Assembly: GCF_900660665.1 (NCBI RefSeq)
Contig: NZ_LR215037.1
Location: forward strand, 62,001-126,000
Reading direction: 5' to 3'
Origin: Mycoplasmopsis maculosa
GTDB taxonomy: Bacteria > Bacillota_I > Bacilli_A > Mycoplasmatales > Metamycoplasmataceae
Length of the DNA: 64,000 nucleotides
Of the stretch, positions 1 through 10,405 are shown one piece after another. Under the pieces are notes generated by a model. That model searched no databases. It worked only from the letters and a program-made list of their open reading frames with translations, and was not told the origin of the DNA. Within the stretch, counting starts at the first letter, position 1. Each line of letters opens with the position of its first letter. Position numbers and translations under genes: made by a program.

Positions 1-457
1 AAATATGACAGTTGATGAAGCTCTTGATTTTTTTAGTACTAGAGCTATAATAAAAAATAAATTAGAAACATTGCAAAAAGTAGGTTTAGGATACATTAAA
101 TTAGGTCAATCATCTACAACGCTTAGTGGCGGTGAAGCACAAAGAGTTAAATTAGCTACTTTTTTACAAAAAAAACCAACAGGAAAAACTATTTATGTTT
201 TAGATGAGCCTACAACAGGACTACATCCTTATGATGTTTCTAATTTATTAAAAGTACTTAATAATATTGTTGATAATGGAGATACTGTTGTAACTATAGA
301 GCATAATTTAGATGTTATTAAATGTTGCGATTATATAATTGATTTAGGTCCTGATGGTGGTATAAATGGTGGAACTATTGTTGCAACCGGAACACCTGAA
401 CAAGTTGCAAAAAACAAGAACAGTTATACTGGTCAGTATTTATCTAAAATGCTATAA
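1..457 (+). CDS. uvrA: Excinuclease ABC subunit A, C-terminal part
   Basis: This is the end of a gene that begins before the window. UvrA is the DNA-damage-sensing ATPase of nucleotide excision repair and acts with UvrB and UvrC. The visible 150 residues carry the ABC signature [12 protein letters not shown], the Walker B stretch [14 protein letters not shown] and the switch-loop histidine in [11 protein letters not shown], all typical of the second ATPase domain of UvrA. The reading frame is open to the window edge, so the ATG at 5 is internal. The gene stops at 455-457. The next gene begins 11 bases later, so they may share a transcript. uvrC lies in the same window at about 31 kb. Confidence 0.97.
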   Translation, partial: NMTVDEALDFFSTRAIIKNKLETLQKVGLGYIKLGQSSTTLSGGEAQRVKLATFLQKKPTGKTIYVLDEPTTGLHPYDVSNLLKVLNNIVDNGDTVVTIEHNLDVIKCCDYIIDLGPDGGINGGTIVATGTPEQVAKNKNSYTGQYLSKML

Positions 458-468
458 TAAAGGGTTAT

Positions 469-1137
469 ATGTGAAAATTAATTTTAGGAATAATTATTAA
501 TTCAATTATATTATTTGCAATATTAATAGTTACAATTTTGATAATTTCTGTAAAAAAAAGCAAAAATACTTTAGGTCTTAAATTTGAAGCAGAAATAAAT
601 AATAAATTAGAAGAAATAGCGAAAAGTAATGGATACAAATTTATACCAAGTTCTATGTATAAAATATCTGAAAACAATTTATTTGAAATTGATGGAATAT
701 TAATTACAAATAAAGTAATATTTGTTGTAGAAATAAAATATCTACAAGGTATTATTTCTGGAGACTCTACATCATTAAAATTAACTTTAACAAATGGTAA
801 AAAAAATAAAATGATAAGTAATCCAATAAACCAAAATAAAAAACATATAAATAAGTTAATGAAACTATTTAGTGTAAATGTTCCAATACTTTCTTTGTTG
901 ATTTTGCCAGAAGATAGTGAGTTAAAATTAAATCAAAAAGAACAATGATCAGTAGTTACAAATTCTAATAAAATAAAAGACACAATTATAAAAGTATTAT
1001 CTGATTTGTATGAAAAAGAAGATATTTCATATGAAAAAAGACAAATTATAATTGAAAATCTTTCTAAGAATAAAGCTAAAAGTTATAAAGATAAGAAAAA
1101 ATTTAATAGGATAATTAATAAAAAAATAAATGAATAA
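469..1137 (+). CDS. NERD-domain (nuclease-related) membrane-anchored protein
   Basis: A 222-residue protein starting MWKLILGI, with one N-terminal hydrophobic segment (about residues 3-22) followed by a soluble domain. The core motifs FEIDGILITNK, VVEIKY, a following G and SNPINQNKKH match the NERD family, which is distantly related to restriction-like nucleases with an acidic/ExK active site. The E and K of EIKY are present. The start is the ATG at 469, just behind an AGGG-containing SD. TGA at 472 and 946 is read as Trp. The stop overlaps the start of the next gene by 8 bases, so the two are probably translationally coupled. The real substrate is unknown; a membrane-tethered nuclease is an inference from the family. 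Confidence 0.8.
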
Positions 1138-1645
1138 TAATTTAAACAGTATAACTATATTTAATAAAATTTTTACAATTAATTTTGTTGAAACTTTAAG
1201 AGAAATAAATTCTTATGAAATAAATTATGAAAAAAATATTTTTATCATAAAAATAAATATTAAATATATAAACAATGAAAATAAAAAAATAAATATTTTA
1301 AATTCTTTTGTTGAAGAAATATTAATTGAATATTTGTTAAAAAAACAAAAAGAATTTTCAAAAATTATAAATGTTTATAATCCTCCTATTTTTATAAAAA
1401 ACGTAAATTCTTTTTGAGGAAAAAATAGCACTAAATTTTCTTATGCTAAAGGCAAAAAATTTTGAATAACATATAATTTAAAATTAATTAGATTAGATAA
1501 AAAATTTATTGATTATGTAATTCAACATGAATTAATACATTTTTTGCATAGAAACCATAGTAATGAATTTTATTCTGCTGGAGAAAAATACTTTCCCGGT
1601 TTTTACAACACAGATAGAGAACTTAATAAATTAAAATTTAATTAA
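1130..1645 (+). CDS. YgjP/SprT-like (DUF45) metal-dependent hydrolase
   Basis: A 171-residue protein. The C-terminal third contains HELIHFLHRNHSNEFY, an HExxH zinc site followed by a downstream His and Glu/Phe context, preceded by a stretch like LKLIRLDKKFIDYVIQ. This matches the YgjP/DUF45 family of small zincin-like hydrolases. The N-terminal part is Lys/Asn-rich and poorly conserved. TGA is used as Trp at 1415. The start ATG lies inside the end of the NERD gene, so co-expression with it is likely. A hairpin terminator follows immediately. The function is not known in detail for the family; proteolytic or nucleotide hydrolase roles have been suggested. Confidence 0.75.
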
Positions 1646-1666
1646 CATGCTTATGCATGTTTTTTA
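1644..1666 (+). terminator. Rho-independent terminator after the uvrA operon
   Basis: Stem acatgc / gcatgt with loop ttat, followed by a run of T. It overlaps the stop codon of the metallohydrolase gene. Confidence 0.7.
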
Positions 1667-1687
1667 ATTTAATTTTTTAAATGATGA

Positions 1688-1693
1688 TATAAT
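1688..1693 (+). promoter_or_regulatory. -10 box for tRNA-Leu
   Basis: A perfect TATAAT lies 16 bases before the first base of the tRNA. No convincing -35 was seen. Confidence 0.6.
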
Positions 1694-1709
1694 ATTATTA
1701 ATTGTTTTT

Positions 1710-1794
1710 GCCCGAGTGGTGAAATTGGCAGACACGCTAGACTAAGGATCTAGTGAGGAAACTCATGCAAGTTCGAGTCTTGTCTCGGGCACCA
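1710..1794 (+). tRNA. tRNA-Leu (anticodon AAG)
   Basis: 85 nt including an encoded CCA. Acceptor GCCCGAG pairs with CTCGGGC, followed by ACCA. The anticodon stem CTAGA/TCTAG encloses the loop CTAAGGA, so positions 34-36 read AAG. A long variable arm (GAGGAAACTC) fits a class II tRNA-Leu, and the T arm contains GTTCGAGTC. The A at position 34 is unusual for bacterial Leu tRNAs. Confidence 0.92.
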
Positions 1795-1802
1795 GAAGTA
1801 TT

Positions 1803-1828
1803 TGATTAAGGTAACTTAATCATTTTTT
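1803..1828 (+). terminator. Terminator after tRNA-Leu
   Basis: Stem tgattaag / cttaatca with loop gtaa, then a T-rich run. Confidence 0.65.
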
Positions 1829-2145
1829 ATTTTTTTTAAATATTTATTCATGAAAAAATAAAAATATTATTTATTAGTTTGTTACATTGTGTTTTGCTTT
1901 TTAAGATTTTATATTGAAATCATTATCTTAATTACTAAAGTAAAAGAAGAACATTAAGTTTTAAATAATTTAAACAAATATATTTGTATTTTTAAAAAAC
2001 CTAATTTTTATTAATGTATTTGAATATTAATAATAATTAAAAATATAAAAAATGATAACCAATTTTAATTAGTTATCATGATAAATAAAAATCAAAATTT
2101 AGTAAAGCAAATATATTATTTATACGTTTTTATAAATTGTATTTA
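1829..2145. other. AT-rich spacer without a gene
   Basis: About 320 bases between the tRNA-Leu terminator and the end of the ABC exporter genes. It holds no open frame with a start and SD. Only the terminator at 2052-2079 and simple AT-rich sequence were seen. Confidence 0.6.
2045..2079 (-). terminator. Terminator of the ABC exporter operon
   Basis: Inverted repeat atgataac (2052-2059) / gttatcat (2072-2079). On the minus strand it is followed by a T-rich tail. Confidence 0.65.
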
Positions 2146-3966
2146 TTAATATTCAAAATTTGAATTATATAATTTTTTATAATAACCGTTTTTATTAATA
2201 AGTTCGTTATGGTTTCCTTGTTCAATTATTTTACCTTCGTCAATTACTAATATTTTATTAGCGTTTTTTATTGTACTTAATCTATGAGCAATAATAATCA
2301 TTGTTTTTTTATTAACAAGTTCATTTATGGTATTTTGTATTATTTTTTCATTAATTGAATCAATATCACTGGTTGCTTCATCTAAAATTGAAATAGGTCT
2401 ATTAGAAATTAAACTTCTTGTTATTGAAAGTAATTGTCTTTGCCCGTAACTTAAATTAGAAGCATTATTACTTAATAAAGTGTTGTAACCATTAGGTAAT
2501 GCTTTAACTACTTCGTCAAAAGAAGTTAATTTAGAAATTCTTATTATTTCATCTTCATCTAAATTCGGGTTAACAAACTTTAAGTTGTTTAAAACTGTAT
2601 CCCTTAATATGAAAGTATCTTGTAAAATTAAGTCTATATTTGATCTTCAACTTTTTTCATTTATTTCTTGAATTGTTTGATTATCTATTAAAATTTGGCC
2701 ACTTGTAGGATAATAAAATTTAGCCAATAATTTAGCAATAGTTGTTTTTCCTGAACCTGTTTTACCGACAAGAGCTAGTGTTTCTCCTTTTTTAATTTCA
2801 AAGTTTATATCTTTTAAAATTAATTTATGAGGATTAGAAGGGTAATAAAAATTAACATTTTTGAAACTAATATTTCCATTTTTAAAATCTAAATTTTTTA
2901 ATTTTGATTCATCTATATTAGGTTCTATAAATAAAATTTTTTCTAATCTTACAGCTGCACCTAGGCCTGTTTGAAAGCTGTTTATAACTTCAAAAATCAT
3001 ATTAAAGTTGTCACAAATCATAGTAATATATAAAGAAAAACTTATTAAAACACCAGCACTTAATTGACCAGGCATACTACTTCATACACTTTTTAGTAAA
3101 ATTGCAAAGCCTATAATTTCTATTAAATCTAAAACTTTTGAAAAAGCAAATCAAGGCCAAATAAGAACAATTTTTTTACCTATTTCTAAATTAGGTTTAA
3201 GCATTTCATTATTAAAGTTATCAAATTCTTTGATAATAGTTTCTTGTTTTTGGTGAATATTTATCAAAGGCATAGCATCTAAAATTTCTTCTAAATAACC
3301 ATTAAATTCAGCTAATTTTTGTTGTTTAATTACGTATTGTTTCATATTAGATTTAACAATAAAAAATATAGGTAAAAAATTAATTGGTATAACAAATATA
3401 GCTATTAAAGCAACTATAGGTAAGTAATAAAACATAAAACAAATTGATATAATAGTCGAAAAAACAACTGTTATGCTAGTACCTATTATGTTTATTAATG
3501 AATCAACAAAACTACTAATATCATTTGTTAAGGAAGACATTAATTCGCCTGTTTTTTGATCTTCAAAAAAGCTTATAGGCATTTTTTGTATTTTTTCATA
3601 TGCTATATGTCTAATTCTTGAACCAATTAAAATGCTAGCTCTATTTAGTAAGTATTTTTGAATTATTAATAATCCCTTTTGTAAAATATATGAAATAGCT
3701 AGCAAAGAAATAAATAATGCATAATTTTTAAAATCAAAATTAGCTAAGTCAAATTTTTCTAACTTAAAAAAATTATCAATAATAAAACCTGTTAATCATG
3801 CAGCACCAGTTGATAACAAAGAAACAAAGACACCTAAAAAAATAGCAATTATCCAAATATATTTATTCAAACTAAATTTAACAATAATTTTAAAAAAAGA
3901 TTTAAAAGCGGATTTTTTGTCTATTTTTTTATTCAAAGATTGATTATAAAACATAAATTTAGCCAT
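2146..3966 (-). CDS. ABC exporter half-transporter, catalytic-site subunit
   Basis: A 606-residue ABC transporter with an N-terminal six-helix membrane domain and a C-terminal ATPase domain, a B-family multidrug or lipid exporter type. The ATPase has Walker A LVGKTGSGKTTIA, Walker B SILDEATSDID with the catalytic Glu, and the switch His in IIIAHRLSTI. The signature is altered to LSYGQ instead of LSGGQ. The start at 3966 follows GGAGG. The N-terminal residues read MAKFMFYNQSLNKK, and a longer start upstream is less likely because it would overlap more of the neighbouring gene. It overlaps the upstream partner gene by 8 bases. Together they form a heterodimer in which this subunit supplies the intact Walker B/His. 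The substrate is unknown. Confidence 0.9.
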
Positions 3967-5749
3967 TTTCAACCTCCGAGCTTTGAATATTATATATTTC
4001 TTTATAGTATTCATTTTTTAGTAATAAATCTTTATGATTTCCTATATCAATTATTTTCCCTTTATCCATTACTATAATTTTGTCGCAATTTATTATTGAT
4101 TTTAATCTTTGACTTATTATTATCAGAGTTCTATTTTTATTTAGATTTTCAATGTTTTTTCTAACAGTATTATCAGTTTTATTATCAAGCGCACTTGTCG
4201 CATCATCTAAAATTAAAATTTTAGGATTTTTTAATATAGCTTGTGCAATTGCTATTCTTTGTTTTTGTCCACCTGAAAGATTTTTACCTCTTTGAGTTAA
4301 ATCATAATCATATTTGTTTTCTAAATCTTCTATAAAATCAGCACAAGATAATTCTGCTGCTTTTTCAATATCATAATTTTCATTTTTGGAACTAAAACTT
4401 ATATTTTTTCTTATAGAACCACTAATTATTATAGGTTTTTGAAATACAATAGAAATATTATTAAAAAAGTTATTTGTATCTATTTCATAGATATTATTGT
4501 CATCTATTTTTATAAAACCATTATCATTTTCTAATTTATATTCACGAGTCAAAAGTTTTATTAAGGTGCTTTTACCACTTCCTGTTTTGCCTATTATTCC
4601 TACTTTTTCTCCAGGGTTAATCACTAAATTAATATTTTCTAAAACTTTATTTTCAGAATATCTAAAATTAACGTTTTTAAATTCAATTTTTCCATTTGTG
4701 ATAAATTTATTACTTTTTATAATTTTTAGTTCATTTTTTATTTTTAATATTTCTAAAACTCTATTTGCTGAAATATTTGCTCTAAAAAATTCATTTAGAG
4801 TTAATAATGTTGTATAAACTCCAATACTAATCATTGACATATAACTAGTGAATTGATAAATTTCACCTACTAGTAAACTTACGTCACTGTTATAATTGTT
4901 TTTTGAAATGATAATACCAACAACTATAAAAAGAATTATATTTCCAAAAAGAACTATAAAATCTATAAATGGTCATAGAATTGAATAAGATTTAGCTGCT
5001 TTTAAATTTATATTTGTTACGTCAATAGCTGATTTATGGAATCTTTCGTATAATTTGTTTTCTAAATTATATGATTTAATTAATGAAATTGCATTAATGT
5101 CTTCCTTAATAGTCTCATTTAATTTTTCAAGCATTCTATTTTCTTTTCTATAAATTGGAAATAGCTTAAATATAGCTATCAAGGCAAAAATAATTAAAAA
5201 AGGTATTGTTATTGCAATAGCAATTGATAAATATATATTTGTACTAAAAGCAAATATTAATCCTCAAATTACAAAGAACGGACTTAATCAAAATTTTCTT
5301 GTTATTACAAAAAAACCAAAATCAATTTTATCTATATCATTACCAAATCTTGTAATTAAAGTTCCTGCTGTAATTTTATCTATGTTCTTCTTTTCTAAAT
5401 GAATAACATGGTCAAATAAAATTTTTCTTATTTCATATACGCCATAAACTTTTGTTTTAACTGAAAGCAATCCGGAAAAATATGAAATTAGAAGTAGTAA
5501 AGTTGCAATTCCAAAAGATAATCCAACTGTAGCTCATAGAAAACCATTTTGTGATAAATTTTTAATAATTATTCAATCCGGTTTTATAAAATAGATATTG
5601 TTAATTTTTTCACCACTAACTGAAGTTATTAATTGTTTTGTTATAGTCGGTATTGTCATAGTTAGAAAAGGTTGTAGTATTGAGAAAATTATTGCAAAAG
5701 AAGCAAATAATTTTATTTTTGAGGATAATTTTCCTAAAATTTTTCACAT
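3959..5749 (-). CDS. ABC exporter half-transporter, degenerate-site subunit
   Basis: A 596-residue ABC half-transporter with an N-terminal membrane domain (MWKILGKLSSKIKLF start, several hydrophobic helices) and a C-terminal ATPase. Walker A is GIIGKTGSGKSTLI and the signature is the canonical LSGGQKQR. Walker B ends in DD (ILILDDATSALD), lacking the catalytic Glu, and the switch histidine is replaced by Gln (IIISQRLKS). This is the pattern of the non-catalytic partner in heterodimeric exporters such as the LmrCD/TM287-288 type. The SD AAAGGAG lies 7 bases before ATG 5749. Several Trp codons are TGA. It is the first gene of a two-gene operon. Confidence 0.9.
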
Positions 5750-5775
5750 ATATTAACTCCTTTTATATTAAATTA

Positions 5776-5781
5776 AGTATA
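5776..5781 (-). promoter_or_regulatory. Possible -10 box of the ABC exporter operon
   Basis: On the minus strand the sequence reads TGTATACT. TATACT matches five of six -10 bases and lies 26 bases before the ATG. Confidence 0.4.
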
Positions 5782-5883
5782 CATTTTAATATAAATAAAA
5801 TAAATAAGTTATTAATTTCATTTTAATGAATAATATTTTAAATATATGTTAATAATAATCATATATTGTAATAAAATTTAAAC

Positions 5884-5889
5884 TATAAT
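5884..5889 (+). promoter_or_regulatory. -10 box for deoB
   Basis: TATAAT lies 28 bases before the deoB ATG. It gives a short leader containing the SD AAGGAG. Confidence 0.55.
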
Positions 5890-5917
5890 AATGAATAAAA
5901 TTAGTTAAGGAGAAAAA

Positions 5918-7105
5918 ATGGCTAGATTTAAAAGAGTTTTTATGTTAGTTACTGATGGTCTTGGAATTGGACCTGATAAAGATCAAGAAAAATTTGGAGA
6001 TAAAGGAGCAAATACAATTCATTCTGCTTCATTATCATCAATGTTTTTTATTGACACATGAAAAAAATTAGGTATTGGTAATATTACTGATTTAGATGGA
6101 AATTACAAAGTAAAAGAAACACAAGCATACATGGCTAGAGTTCAAGAAGTTTCTAATGCAAAAGATACATTAGCAGGGCATTGAGAAATGATGGGTATTA
6201 AAACCGAAGTTCCTTTTCCGACATATGCTGAAAATGGTTTTCCAGAAGATTTAATTTCTGAATTAGAAAAAGCTTTTGATGGAAGAAAAATAGTATGTAA
6301 TAAAGCAGGTTCAGGAACAGATATTATTGATGCATATGCTCAAGAACAAAAAGAAACTGGAGCAATTATTGTTTATACTTCAAATGATTCTGTTTTACAA
6401 ATAGCTGCTCATGAAGAATGAGTTGGATTAGAAAACTTATATAGATATGGTAAAGAAGCAAGAAGAATTTGTTCTTCAAAACCAGAATGAAACGTAGGTC
6501 GTATAATTGTTAGACCTTTTGTCGGAGACAACGGAAAATACACAAGAACATTTAATAGACACGATTATGCTAATCAACCTGAACCTATGATTTTAAATAA
6601 ATTACAAGCAGCAGGTATTGAAGTTATAGGTATAGGTAAAATTAATGATATTTATGTAGGCCAAGGAATTTCAAGAGCTATACATTCAGATGGTGATGCT
6701 GACGGTTTAGATAAAACAATTGAATTAGCATTAGAAAAATCTGAAAATAAATTTATTTTTACTAATTTAGTTCAATTTGATTCACATTATGGTCACAGAA
6801 GAAATGTTGATGGTTATGCTTCAAATATAGCTTTATTAGATTCAAAACTAGGAAAATTAATTAATGCAATGAATGAAGATGATTTATTAATTATGACAAG
6901 TGATCATGGTAATGATCCTGCTTATCCAGGTTTTAATCACACAAGAGAAATGTTACCACTAACAGTTTTCTCAAAATCATTTAAAAAACCACATGTTTTA
7001 GGAGATGTTAGAGGTTTAGGAACTTCTGGAAATATCGTTGCTAGAAACTTTGGTGTTGAAACTGTAGAATTAACAGGTGATGATATTTTTGATCAATTAG
7101 TTTAA
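5918..7105 (+). CDS. deoB: Phosphopentomutase
   Basis: A 395-residue protein, the usual length of DeoB. It interconverts (deoxy)ribose 1-phosphate and 5-phosphate, linking nucleoside salvage to central metabolism, which fits an organism dependent on nucleoside uptake. Diagnostic motifs are TDGLGIGPD and FGDKGANT near the N-terminus, [29 protein letters not shown], and the metal-binding [18 protein letters not shown] of the alkaline-phosphatase superfamily near the C-terminus. Other mutases such as GpmI are ruled out by these motifs. SD AAGGAG precedes ATG 5918. Four or more Trp codons are TGA. It appears to be monocistronic, with its own terminator. Confidence 0.96.
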
Positions 7106-7121
7106 TTAAAAAAAATATTTA

Positions 7122-7152
7122 ATATGCAGGTTTAACTTGCATATTTTTTTTA
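7122..7152 (+). terminator. Terminator after deoB
   Basis: Stem atatgcagg / cttgcatat (one G-T pair) with loop tttaa, followed by a T run. Confidence 0.75.
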
Positions 7153-7213
7153 TTTTTAAAATATTAATTAATAATATAAAATTAATTTACAAATATTAGA
7201 AAGGAAAATTATC

Positions 7214-8032
7214 ATGAGTTTTACAAAAGAAATAAAAAATGAAATATTAAATAAAAATTTTTCATCAAAAGATAGTTATTCATTTCTAAGAGGATATATA
7301 TATTCAAAAGCTATTATTTTAAATAATTTTATTAAATTACAAATAAATGATATTTATACTAAAAATACTATTATAAAGTTATTAAAGAAAAATTTAATTT
7401 CATTTTTAGAGTCAGGATCTACTATTAAAATAAACCGTTTAGATTTTGATATGGTTGAGGATTTTTCAAATCCAAGTTTATTTTTTCAAGGTGTTTTTGT
7501 TGGTGGCGGAACCATAAGTGATTTGAATAAATCTAGTTATCATTTGCAATTATCTTCAAATTATGAGGCTTATGTTGATTTAATGATAAAAAAACTAAAT
7601 GATTACGATTTTAATTTTTCTAAAATAAAACATAGAAATAAATTTTTAATTTATATTAAAAAGCATGAAAAAATAAGTGAGTTTTTAAATGCTATAATGG
7701 CTATAAATAGTTATTTTACTTTTGTTGATAAACAAATAAATAGAGATTATGAAAATAATTTAAATAGAATAAATAATATTGATGTAAGTAATATAAAAAA
7801 ATTTGTTAGCGCAAATATTAGACATGTAAATAATATAAAAAAAATGTATGAAAGTAAACTTGAAAATATTTTTAACATTAATCAGTTAAATTTTTACAAT
7901 TTGCTTTTGGAACATCAAGACGAAAGCTTAAGTACTCTTGTTCAAATTTATAATGAAAAATATGATAAGAATATCACTAAAAGTGGAGTTTATCATTGAT
8001 TAGAAAAACTTAACAATAAGGTATCAAAGTAG
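7214..8032 (+). CDS. whiA: WhiA-type DNA-binding protein
   Basis: A 272-residue homologue of WhiA, which joins a degenerate LAGLIDADG-endonuclease-like N-terminal domain to a C-terminal helix-turn-helix. In other bacteria WhiA affects cell division and chromosome segregation. Visible markers are FFQGVFVGGGTISDLNKSSYHLQLS, a central block with N-R-x-x-N around LNRINNIDVSNIKKFVSANIRH, and a C-terminal segment ending SLSTLVQIYNEK...GVYHWLEKLNNKVSK typical of its HTH. SD AAAGGA precedes ATG 7214. The stop is 6 bases before holA, whose SD lies within this end, so the two form an operon. Confidence 0.9.
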
Positions 8033-8038
8033 GTAAAA

Positions 8039-9007
8039 ATGAATGTTTTTTTAATTTATGGGAATGAAGATTTTTTTATAGAACAAGAAATAAATAATTT
8101 AAAAAACAGATTTATAAATTTTAAAAATGAAATTTTTGATTTAAATGAAGTTTCGTTTGAAAAATTAATTGAAAAAATTTCATTAAATAGTTTTTTTTCT
8201 GAAAATAGAATTTTTTTTATTTATAATTTAACTTTTTTTACTGATAAATCTATAAAAAAGGAAGATGAATTAAAAATACAAGAATTGATTAATTTAATTT
8301 TTAGTTCTGAAAATGATAAATTTGTTTTTATAAATAATGAAATAGAAAATAAAACAAAATTTTCTAATAATTTTTTTACAAAAGCTTTATTTGAAAATGG
8401 AAAAAAAATTGTTTTAATTGAAACTAATAAAATAAATGAATCTAATATTTTTGACCAAGTTAAATTACTTGCTGAAAATTTAAAAGTAAACATAGGCAAT
8501 GAAGCATTGCATTTACTTATTCAAAAACTTTCAAATAATATAACTTTAATTAACAATGAACTTATTAAATTATCAAATTATAAAAAAGAAATAACATCTG
8601 ATTTTATAGAAATTAGTGTAAATGATATAAATGAAAGTAATGCATTTAGTTTTTCAAATAGTTTAGAATCTAATGATTTTGCATATATTTATAAAAAATA
8701 TCGCAAAAAAATATCAGAAGGAATAGATATAACTATTTTAATATCACAAGTATCTCAATTGCTAATAATTTCAAATCAAATTTTTTCATTCAAACAGATT
8801 AATAAAAGTTTAGACGATTTATCCTCAGAGTTAAATTTAAACATATATAGAATCAAAAAGGTAAACAATTTTTTGTTAAAATTAGGAATTAATAAAATTA
8901 GAATAATGATTAAATTTTTATCAAAATTAGATAAAGATATTAAAGAAGGCAAAGTTGATGAAAAAATAGGTTTTGAATCTTTTTTAATAAAGTTCTTTAA
9001 TAAATAA
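8039..9007 (+). CDS. holA: DNA polymerase III delta subunit
   Basis: A 322-residue clamp-loader delta subunit, which opens the sliding clamp during replication. The N-terminus MNVFLIYGNEDFFIEQEINNL matches the family's LIYGxExFLI opening. The middle has the ALHLLIQKLSNNITLINNELIKLSNY pattern of the AAA-like lid, and the C-terminus ends EGKVDEKIGFESFLIKFF, like the usual helical collar domain. It is extremely Lys/Asn/Phe rich. It is encoded right after whiA and before the RNase P RNA gene. Confidence 0.9.
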   Translation: MNVFLIYGNEDFFIEQEINNLKNRFINFKNEIFDLNEVSFEKLIEKISLNSFFSENRIFFIYNLTFFTDKSIKKEDELKIQELINLIFSSENDKFVFINNEIENKTKFSNNFFTKALFENGKKIVLIETNKINESNIFDQVKLLAENLKVNIGNEALHLLIQKLSNNITLINNELIKLSNYKKEITSDFIEISVNDINESNAFSFSNSLESNDFAYIYKKYRKKISEGIDITILISQVSQLLIISNQIFSFKQINKSLDDLSSELNLNIYRIKKVNNFLLKLGINKIRIMIKFLSKLDKDIKEGKVDEKIGFESFLIKFFNK

Positions 9008-9019
9008 TTATAATATTTA

Positions 9020-9297
9020 TGTACTGGCCAACAGCTGTTATTTTATGGATGATAGAGGAAAGTCCACGCTAGCACAAACTGAGATGTTTGTAGTGTTCAC
9101 GCCAGATCTAATAAATCTGGACATAGATGACTAGTGCCACAGAGACGAGAATTGTGAAACGCGGTAAACTCCGTGAGCTAGAAACCCAAATTTTGGTAGG
9201 GGAACTTGTAATTAAGGAAATGAACTTAATCAAGAAGTATTTACTTAGATAAATTGTTGGCGCCTTTTTAAGGTACAAAACGTGGCTTATAGGTACA
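9020..9297 (+). ncRNA. rnpB: RNase P RNA
   Basis: This is the catalytic RNA that removes 5' leaders from pre-tRNAs. The universally conserved GAGGAAAGTCC is at 9055-9065, and further hallmarks include the ACAGAGACGAG region, GTGAAACGCGGTAAACTCC and the 3' ACGTGGCTTATAGG. Ends were set by the pairing TGTAC (9020) with GTACA (9293-9297) as helix P1, so they may be off by a few bases. A strong terminator follows directly. No protein is encoded here; the short open frame on the minus strand is incidental. Confidence 0.95.
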
Positions 9298-9320
9298 AGC
9301 ACCTTCGGGTGCTTTTTTAT
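9297..9320 (+). terminator. Terminator of rnpB
   Basis: Stem aagcacc / ggtgctt with the stable tetraloop ttcg, followed by a T run. Confidence 0.9.
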
Positions 9321-9444
9321 TTTCTTTTTCTTTTTAAAAAAATATTATTTGCTAAAATTATTAATATATAAATAAATATATTTGTTTTTTTGTTTACTTA
9401 AAAAAGTAAAAACATTTTTTACTAAAAAAAAATAATTTTTAAGT

Positions 9445-9450
9445 TATAAT
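9445..9450 (+). promoter_or_regulatory. -10 box for rplM-rpsI
   Basis: TATAAT lies 54 bases before the rplM ATG. No good -35 was seen. Confidence 0.5.
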
Positions 9451-9504
9451 AAAAAAGCATTTATTATTAAAAGAAATAAATTAACGTTATATAAAGGAGA
9501 AATT

Positions 9505-9939
9505 ATGAGACAAACAACAATTGTTAACCGTGAAAAAGCTAATAAAAAGTGATACGTTGTTGATGCTGAAGGTCAAGTTTTAGGTCGTTTAGCAGCGTTT
9601 GTTGCTTCTGTATTAAGAGGTAAGACAAAACCAACTTTCACTCCAAATGCTGACATGGGAGATTATGTAGTTGTTATTAATGCTGAAAAAGCTATTTTAA
9701 CAGCTAAAAAAGAAGAAGATAAAGTTTACTACCATCACTCAGGATATCCAGGTGGATTAAAAAGCATTACAGCTGCTAAATTAAGAGCTAAAAAACCTAC
9801 TGCATTAGTAGAAAAAGCAATTTTTGGTATGTTACCACATACAAAATTAGGCAATAAACAAAGAAAAAATCTTCATGTAGTTGCTGGTTCTGAACACCAA
9901 TATGCAGCACAAAAACCAGAAAGTTTAGAGGTAAGATAA
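9505..9939 (+). CDS. rplM: 50S ribosomal protein L13
   Basis: 144 residues, standard length for L13. It begins [30 protein letters not shown], where the Trp is TGA, and contains the family blocks [30 protein letters not shown] and [23 protein letters not shown] precedes ATG 9505. It is followed after one base by rpsI, the conserved L13-S9 pair. Confidence 0.98.
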
Positions 9940-9940
9940 T

Positions 9941-10339
9941 ATGGCTAATAAATTAGTTGAATATCGTGGACTTGGTAGAAGAAAATCATCAACAGCGAGA
10001 GTAATTCTTAGACCAGGAAAAGGTAAATTTACAATTAATCATAGAGATGCTAAAGATTATTTAGCTTCTGATATTAGAATTCAAGATGCAGAACAACCAT
10101 TAGTATTAACAGAAACAAAAGGTCAATTTGACATTGCTGTTAACGTTAGAGGTGGTGGTTTAAGTGGTCAAGCTGGAGCTATTCGTTTAGGTATTGCTAG
10201 AGCCTTATTAGAAGCTAGTGATACATATAGAGCTAAATTAAAACCAGCTGGTATGTTAACACGTGATGCTCGTGTAGTTGAACGTAAGAAACCAGGTTTA
10301 AACAAAGCACGTCGTGCTCGTCAATTCTCAAAACGTTAA
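9941..10339 (+). CDS. rpsI: 30S ribosomal protein S9
   Basis: 132 residues, typical for S9. Family blocks are [45 protein letters not shown] and the basic tail [17 protein letters not shown] that reaches the decoding site. It starts one base after the rplM stop. Confidence 0.98.
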   Translation: MANKLVEYRGLGRRKSSTARVILRPGKGKFTINHRDAKDYLASDIRIQDAEQPLVLTETKGQFDIAVNVRGGGLSGQAGAIRLGIARALLEASDTYRAKLKPAGMLTRDARVVERKKPGLNKARRARQFSKR

Positions 10340-10368
10340 TTTTCTTGAAAAAAATATTTTCGAAATTT

Positions 10369-10399
10369 TCTCGACTTGATATAATAGATATGGTCGAGA
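10369..10399 (+). promoter_or_regulatory. tRNA-Ile promoter inside an inverted repeat
   Basis: TATAAT at 10380-10385 lies 20 bases before tRNA-Ile. It sits in the loop of a 7-bp inverted repeat, tctcgac (10369-10375) and gtcgaga (10393-10399). This could be chance or a transcription signal for the end of rpsI. Confidence 0.4.
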
Positions 10400-10405
10400 T
10401 TATAT

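Noticed and set aside
9108-9302. Open reading frame on the minus strand
   Set aside because: It lies wholly inside the RNase P RNA gene; there is no SD and no protein family resemblance.
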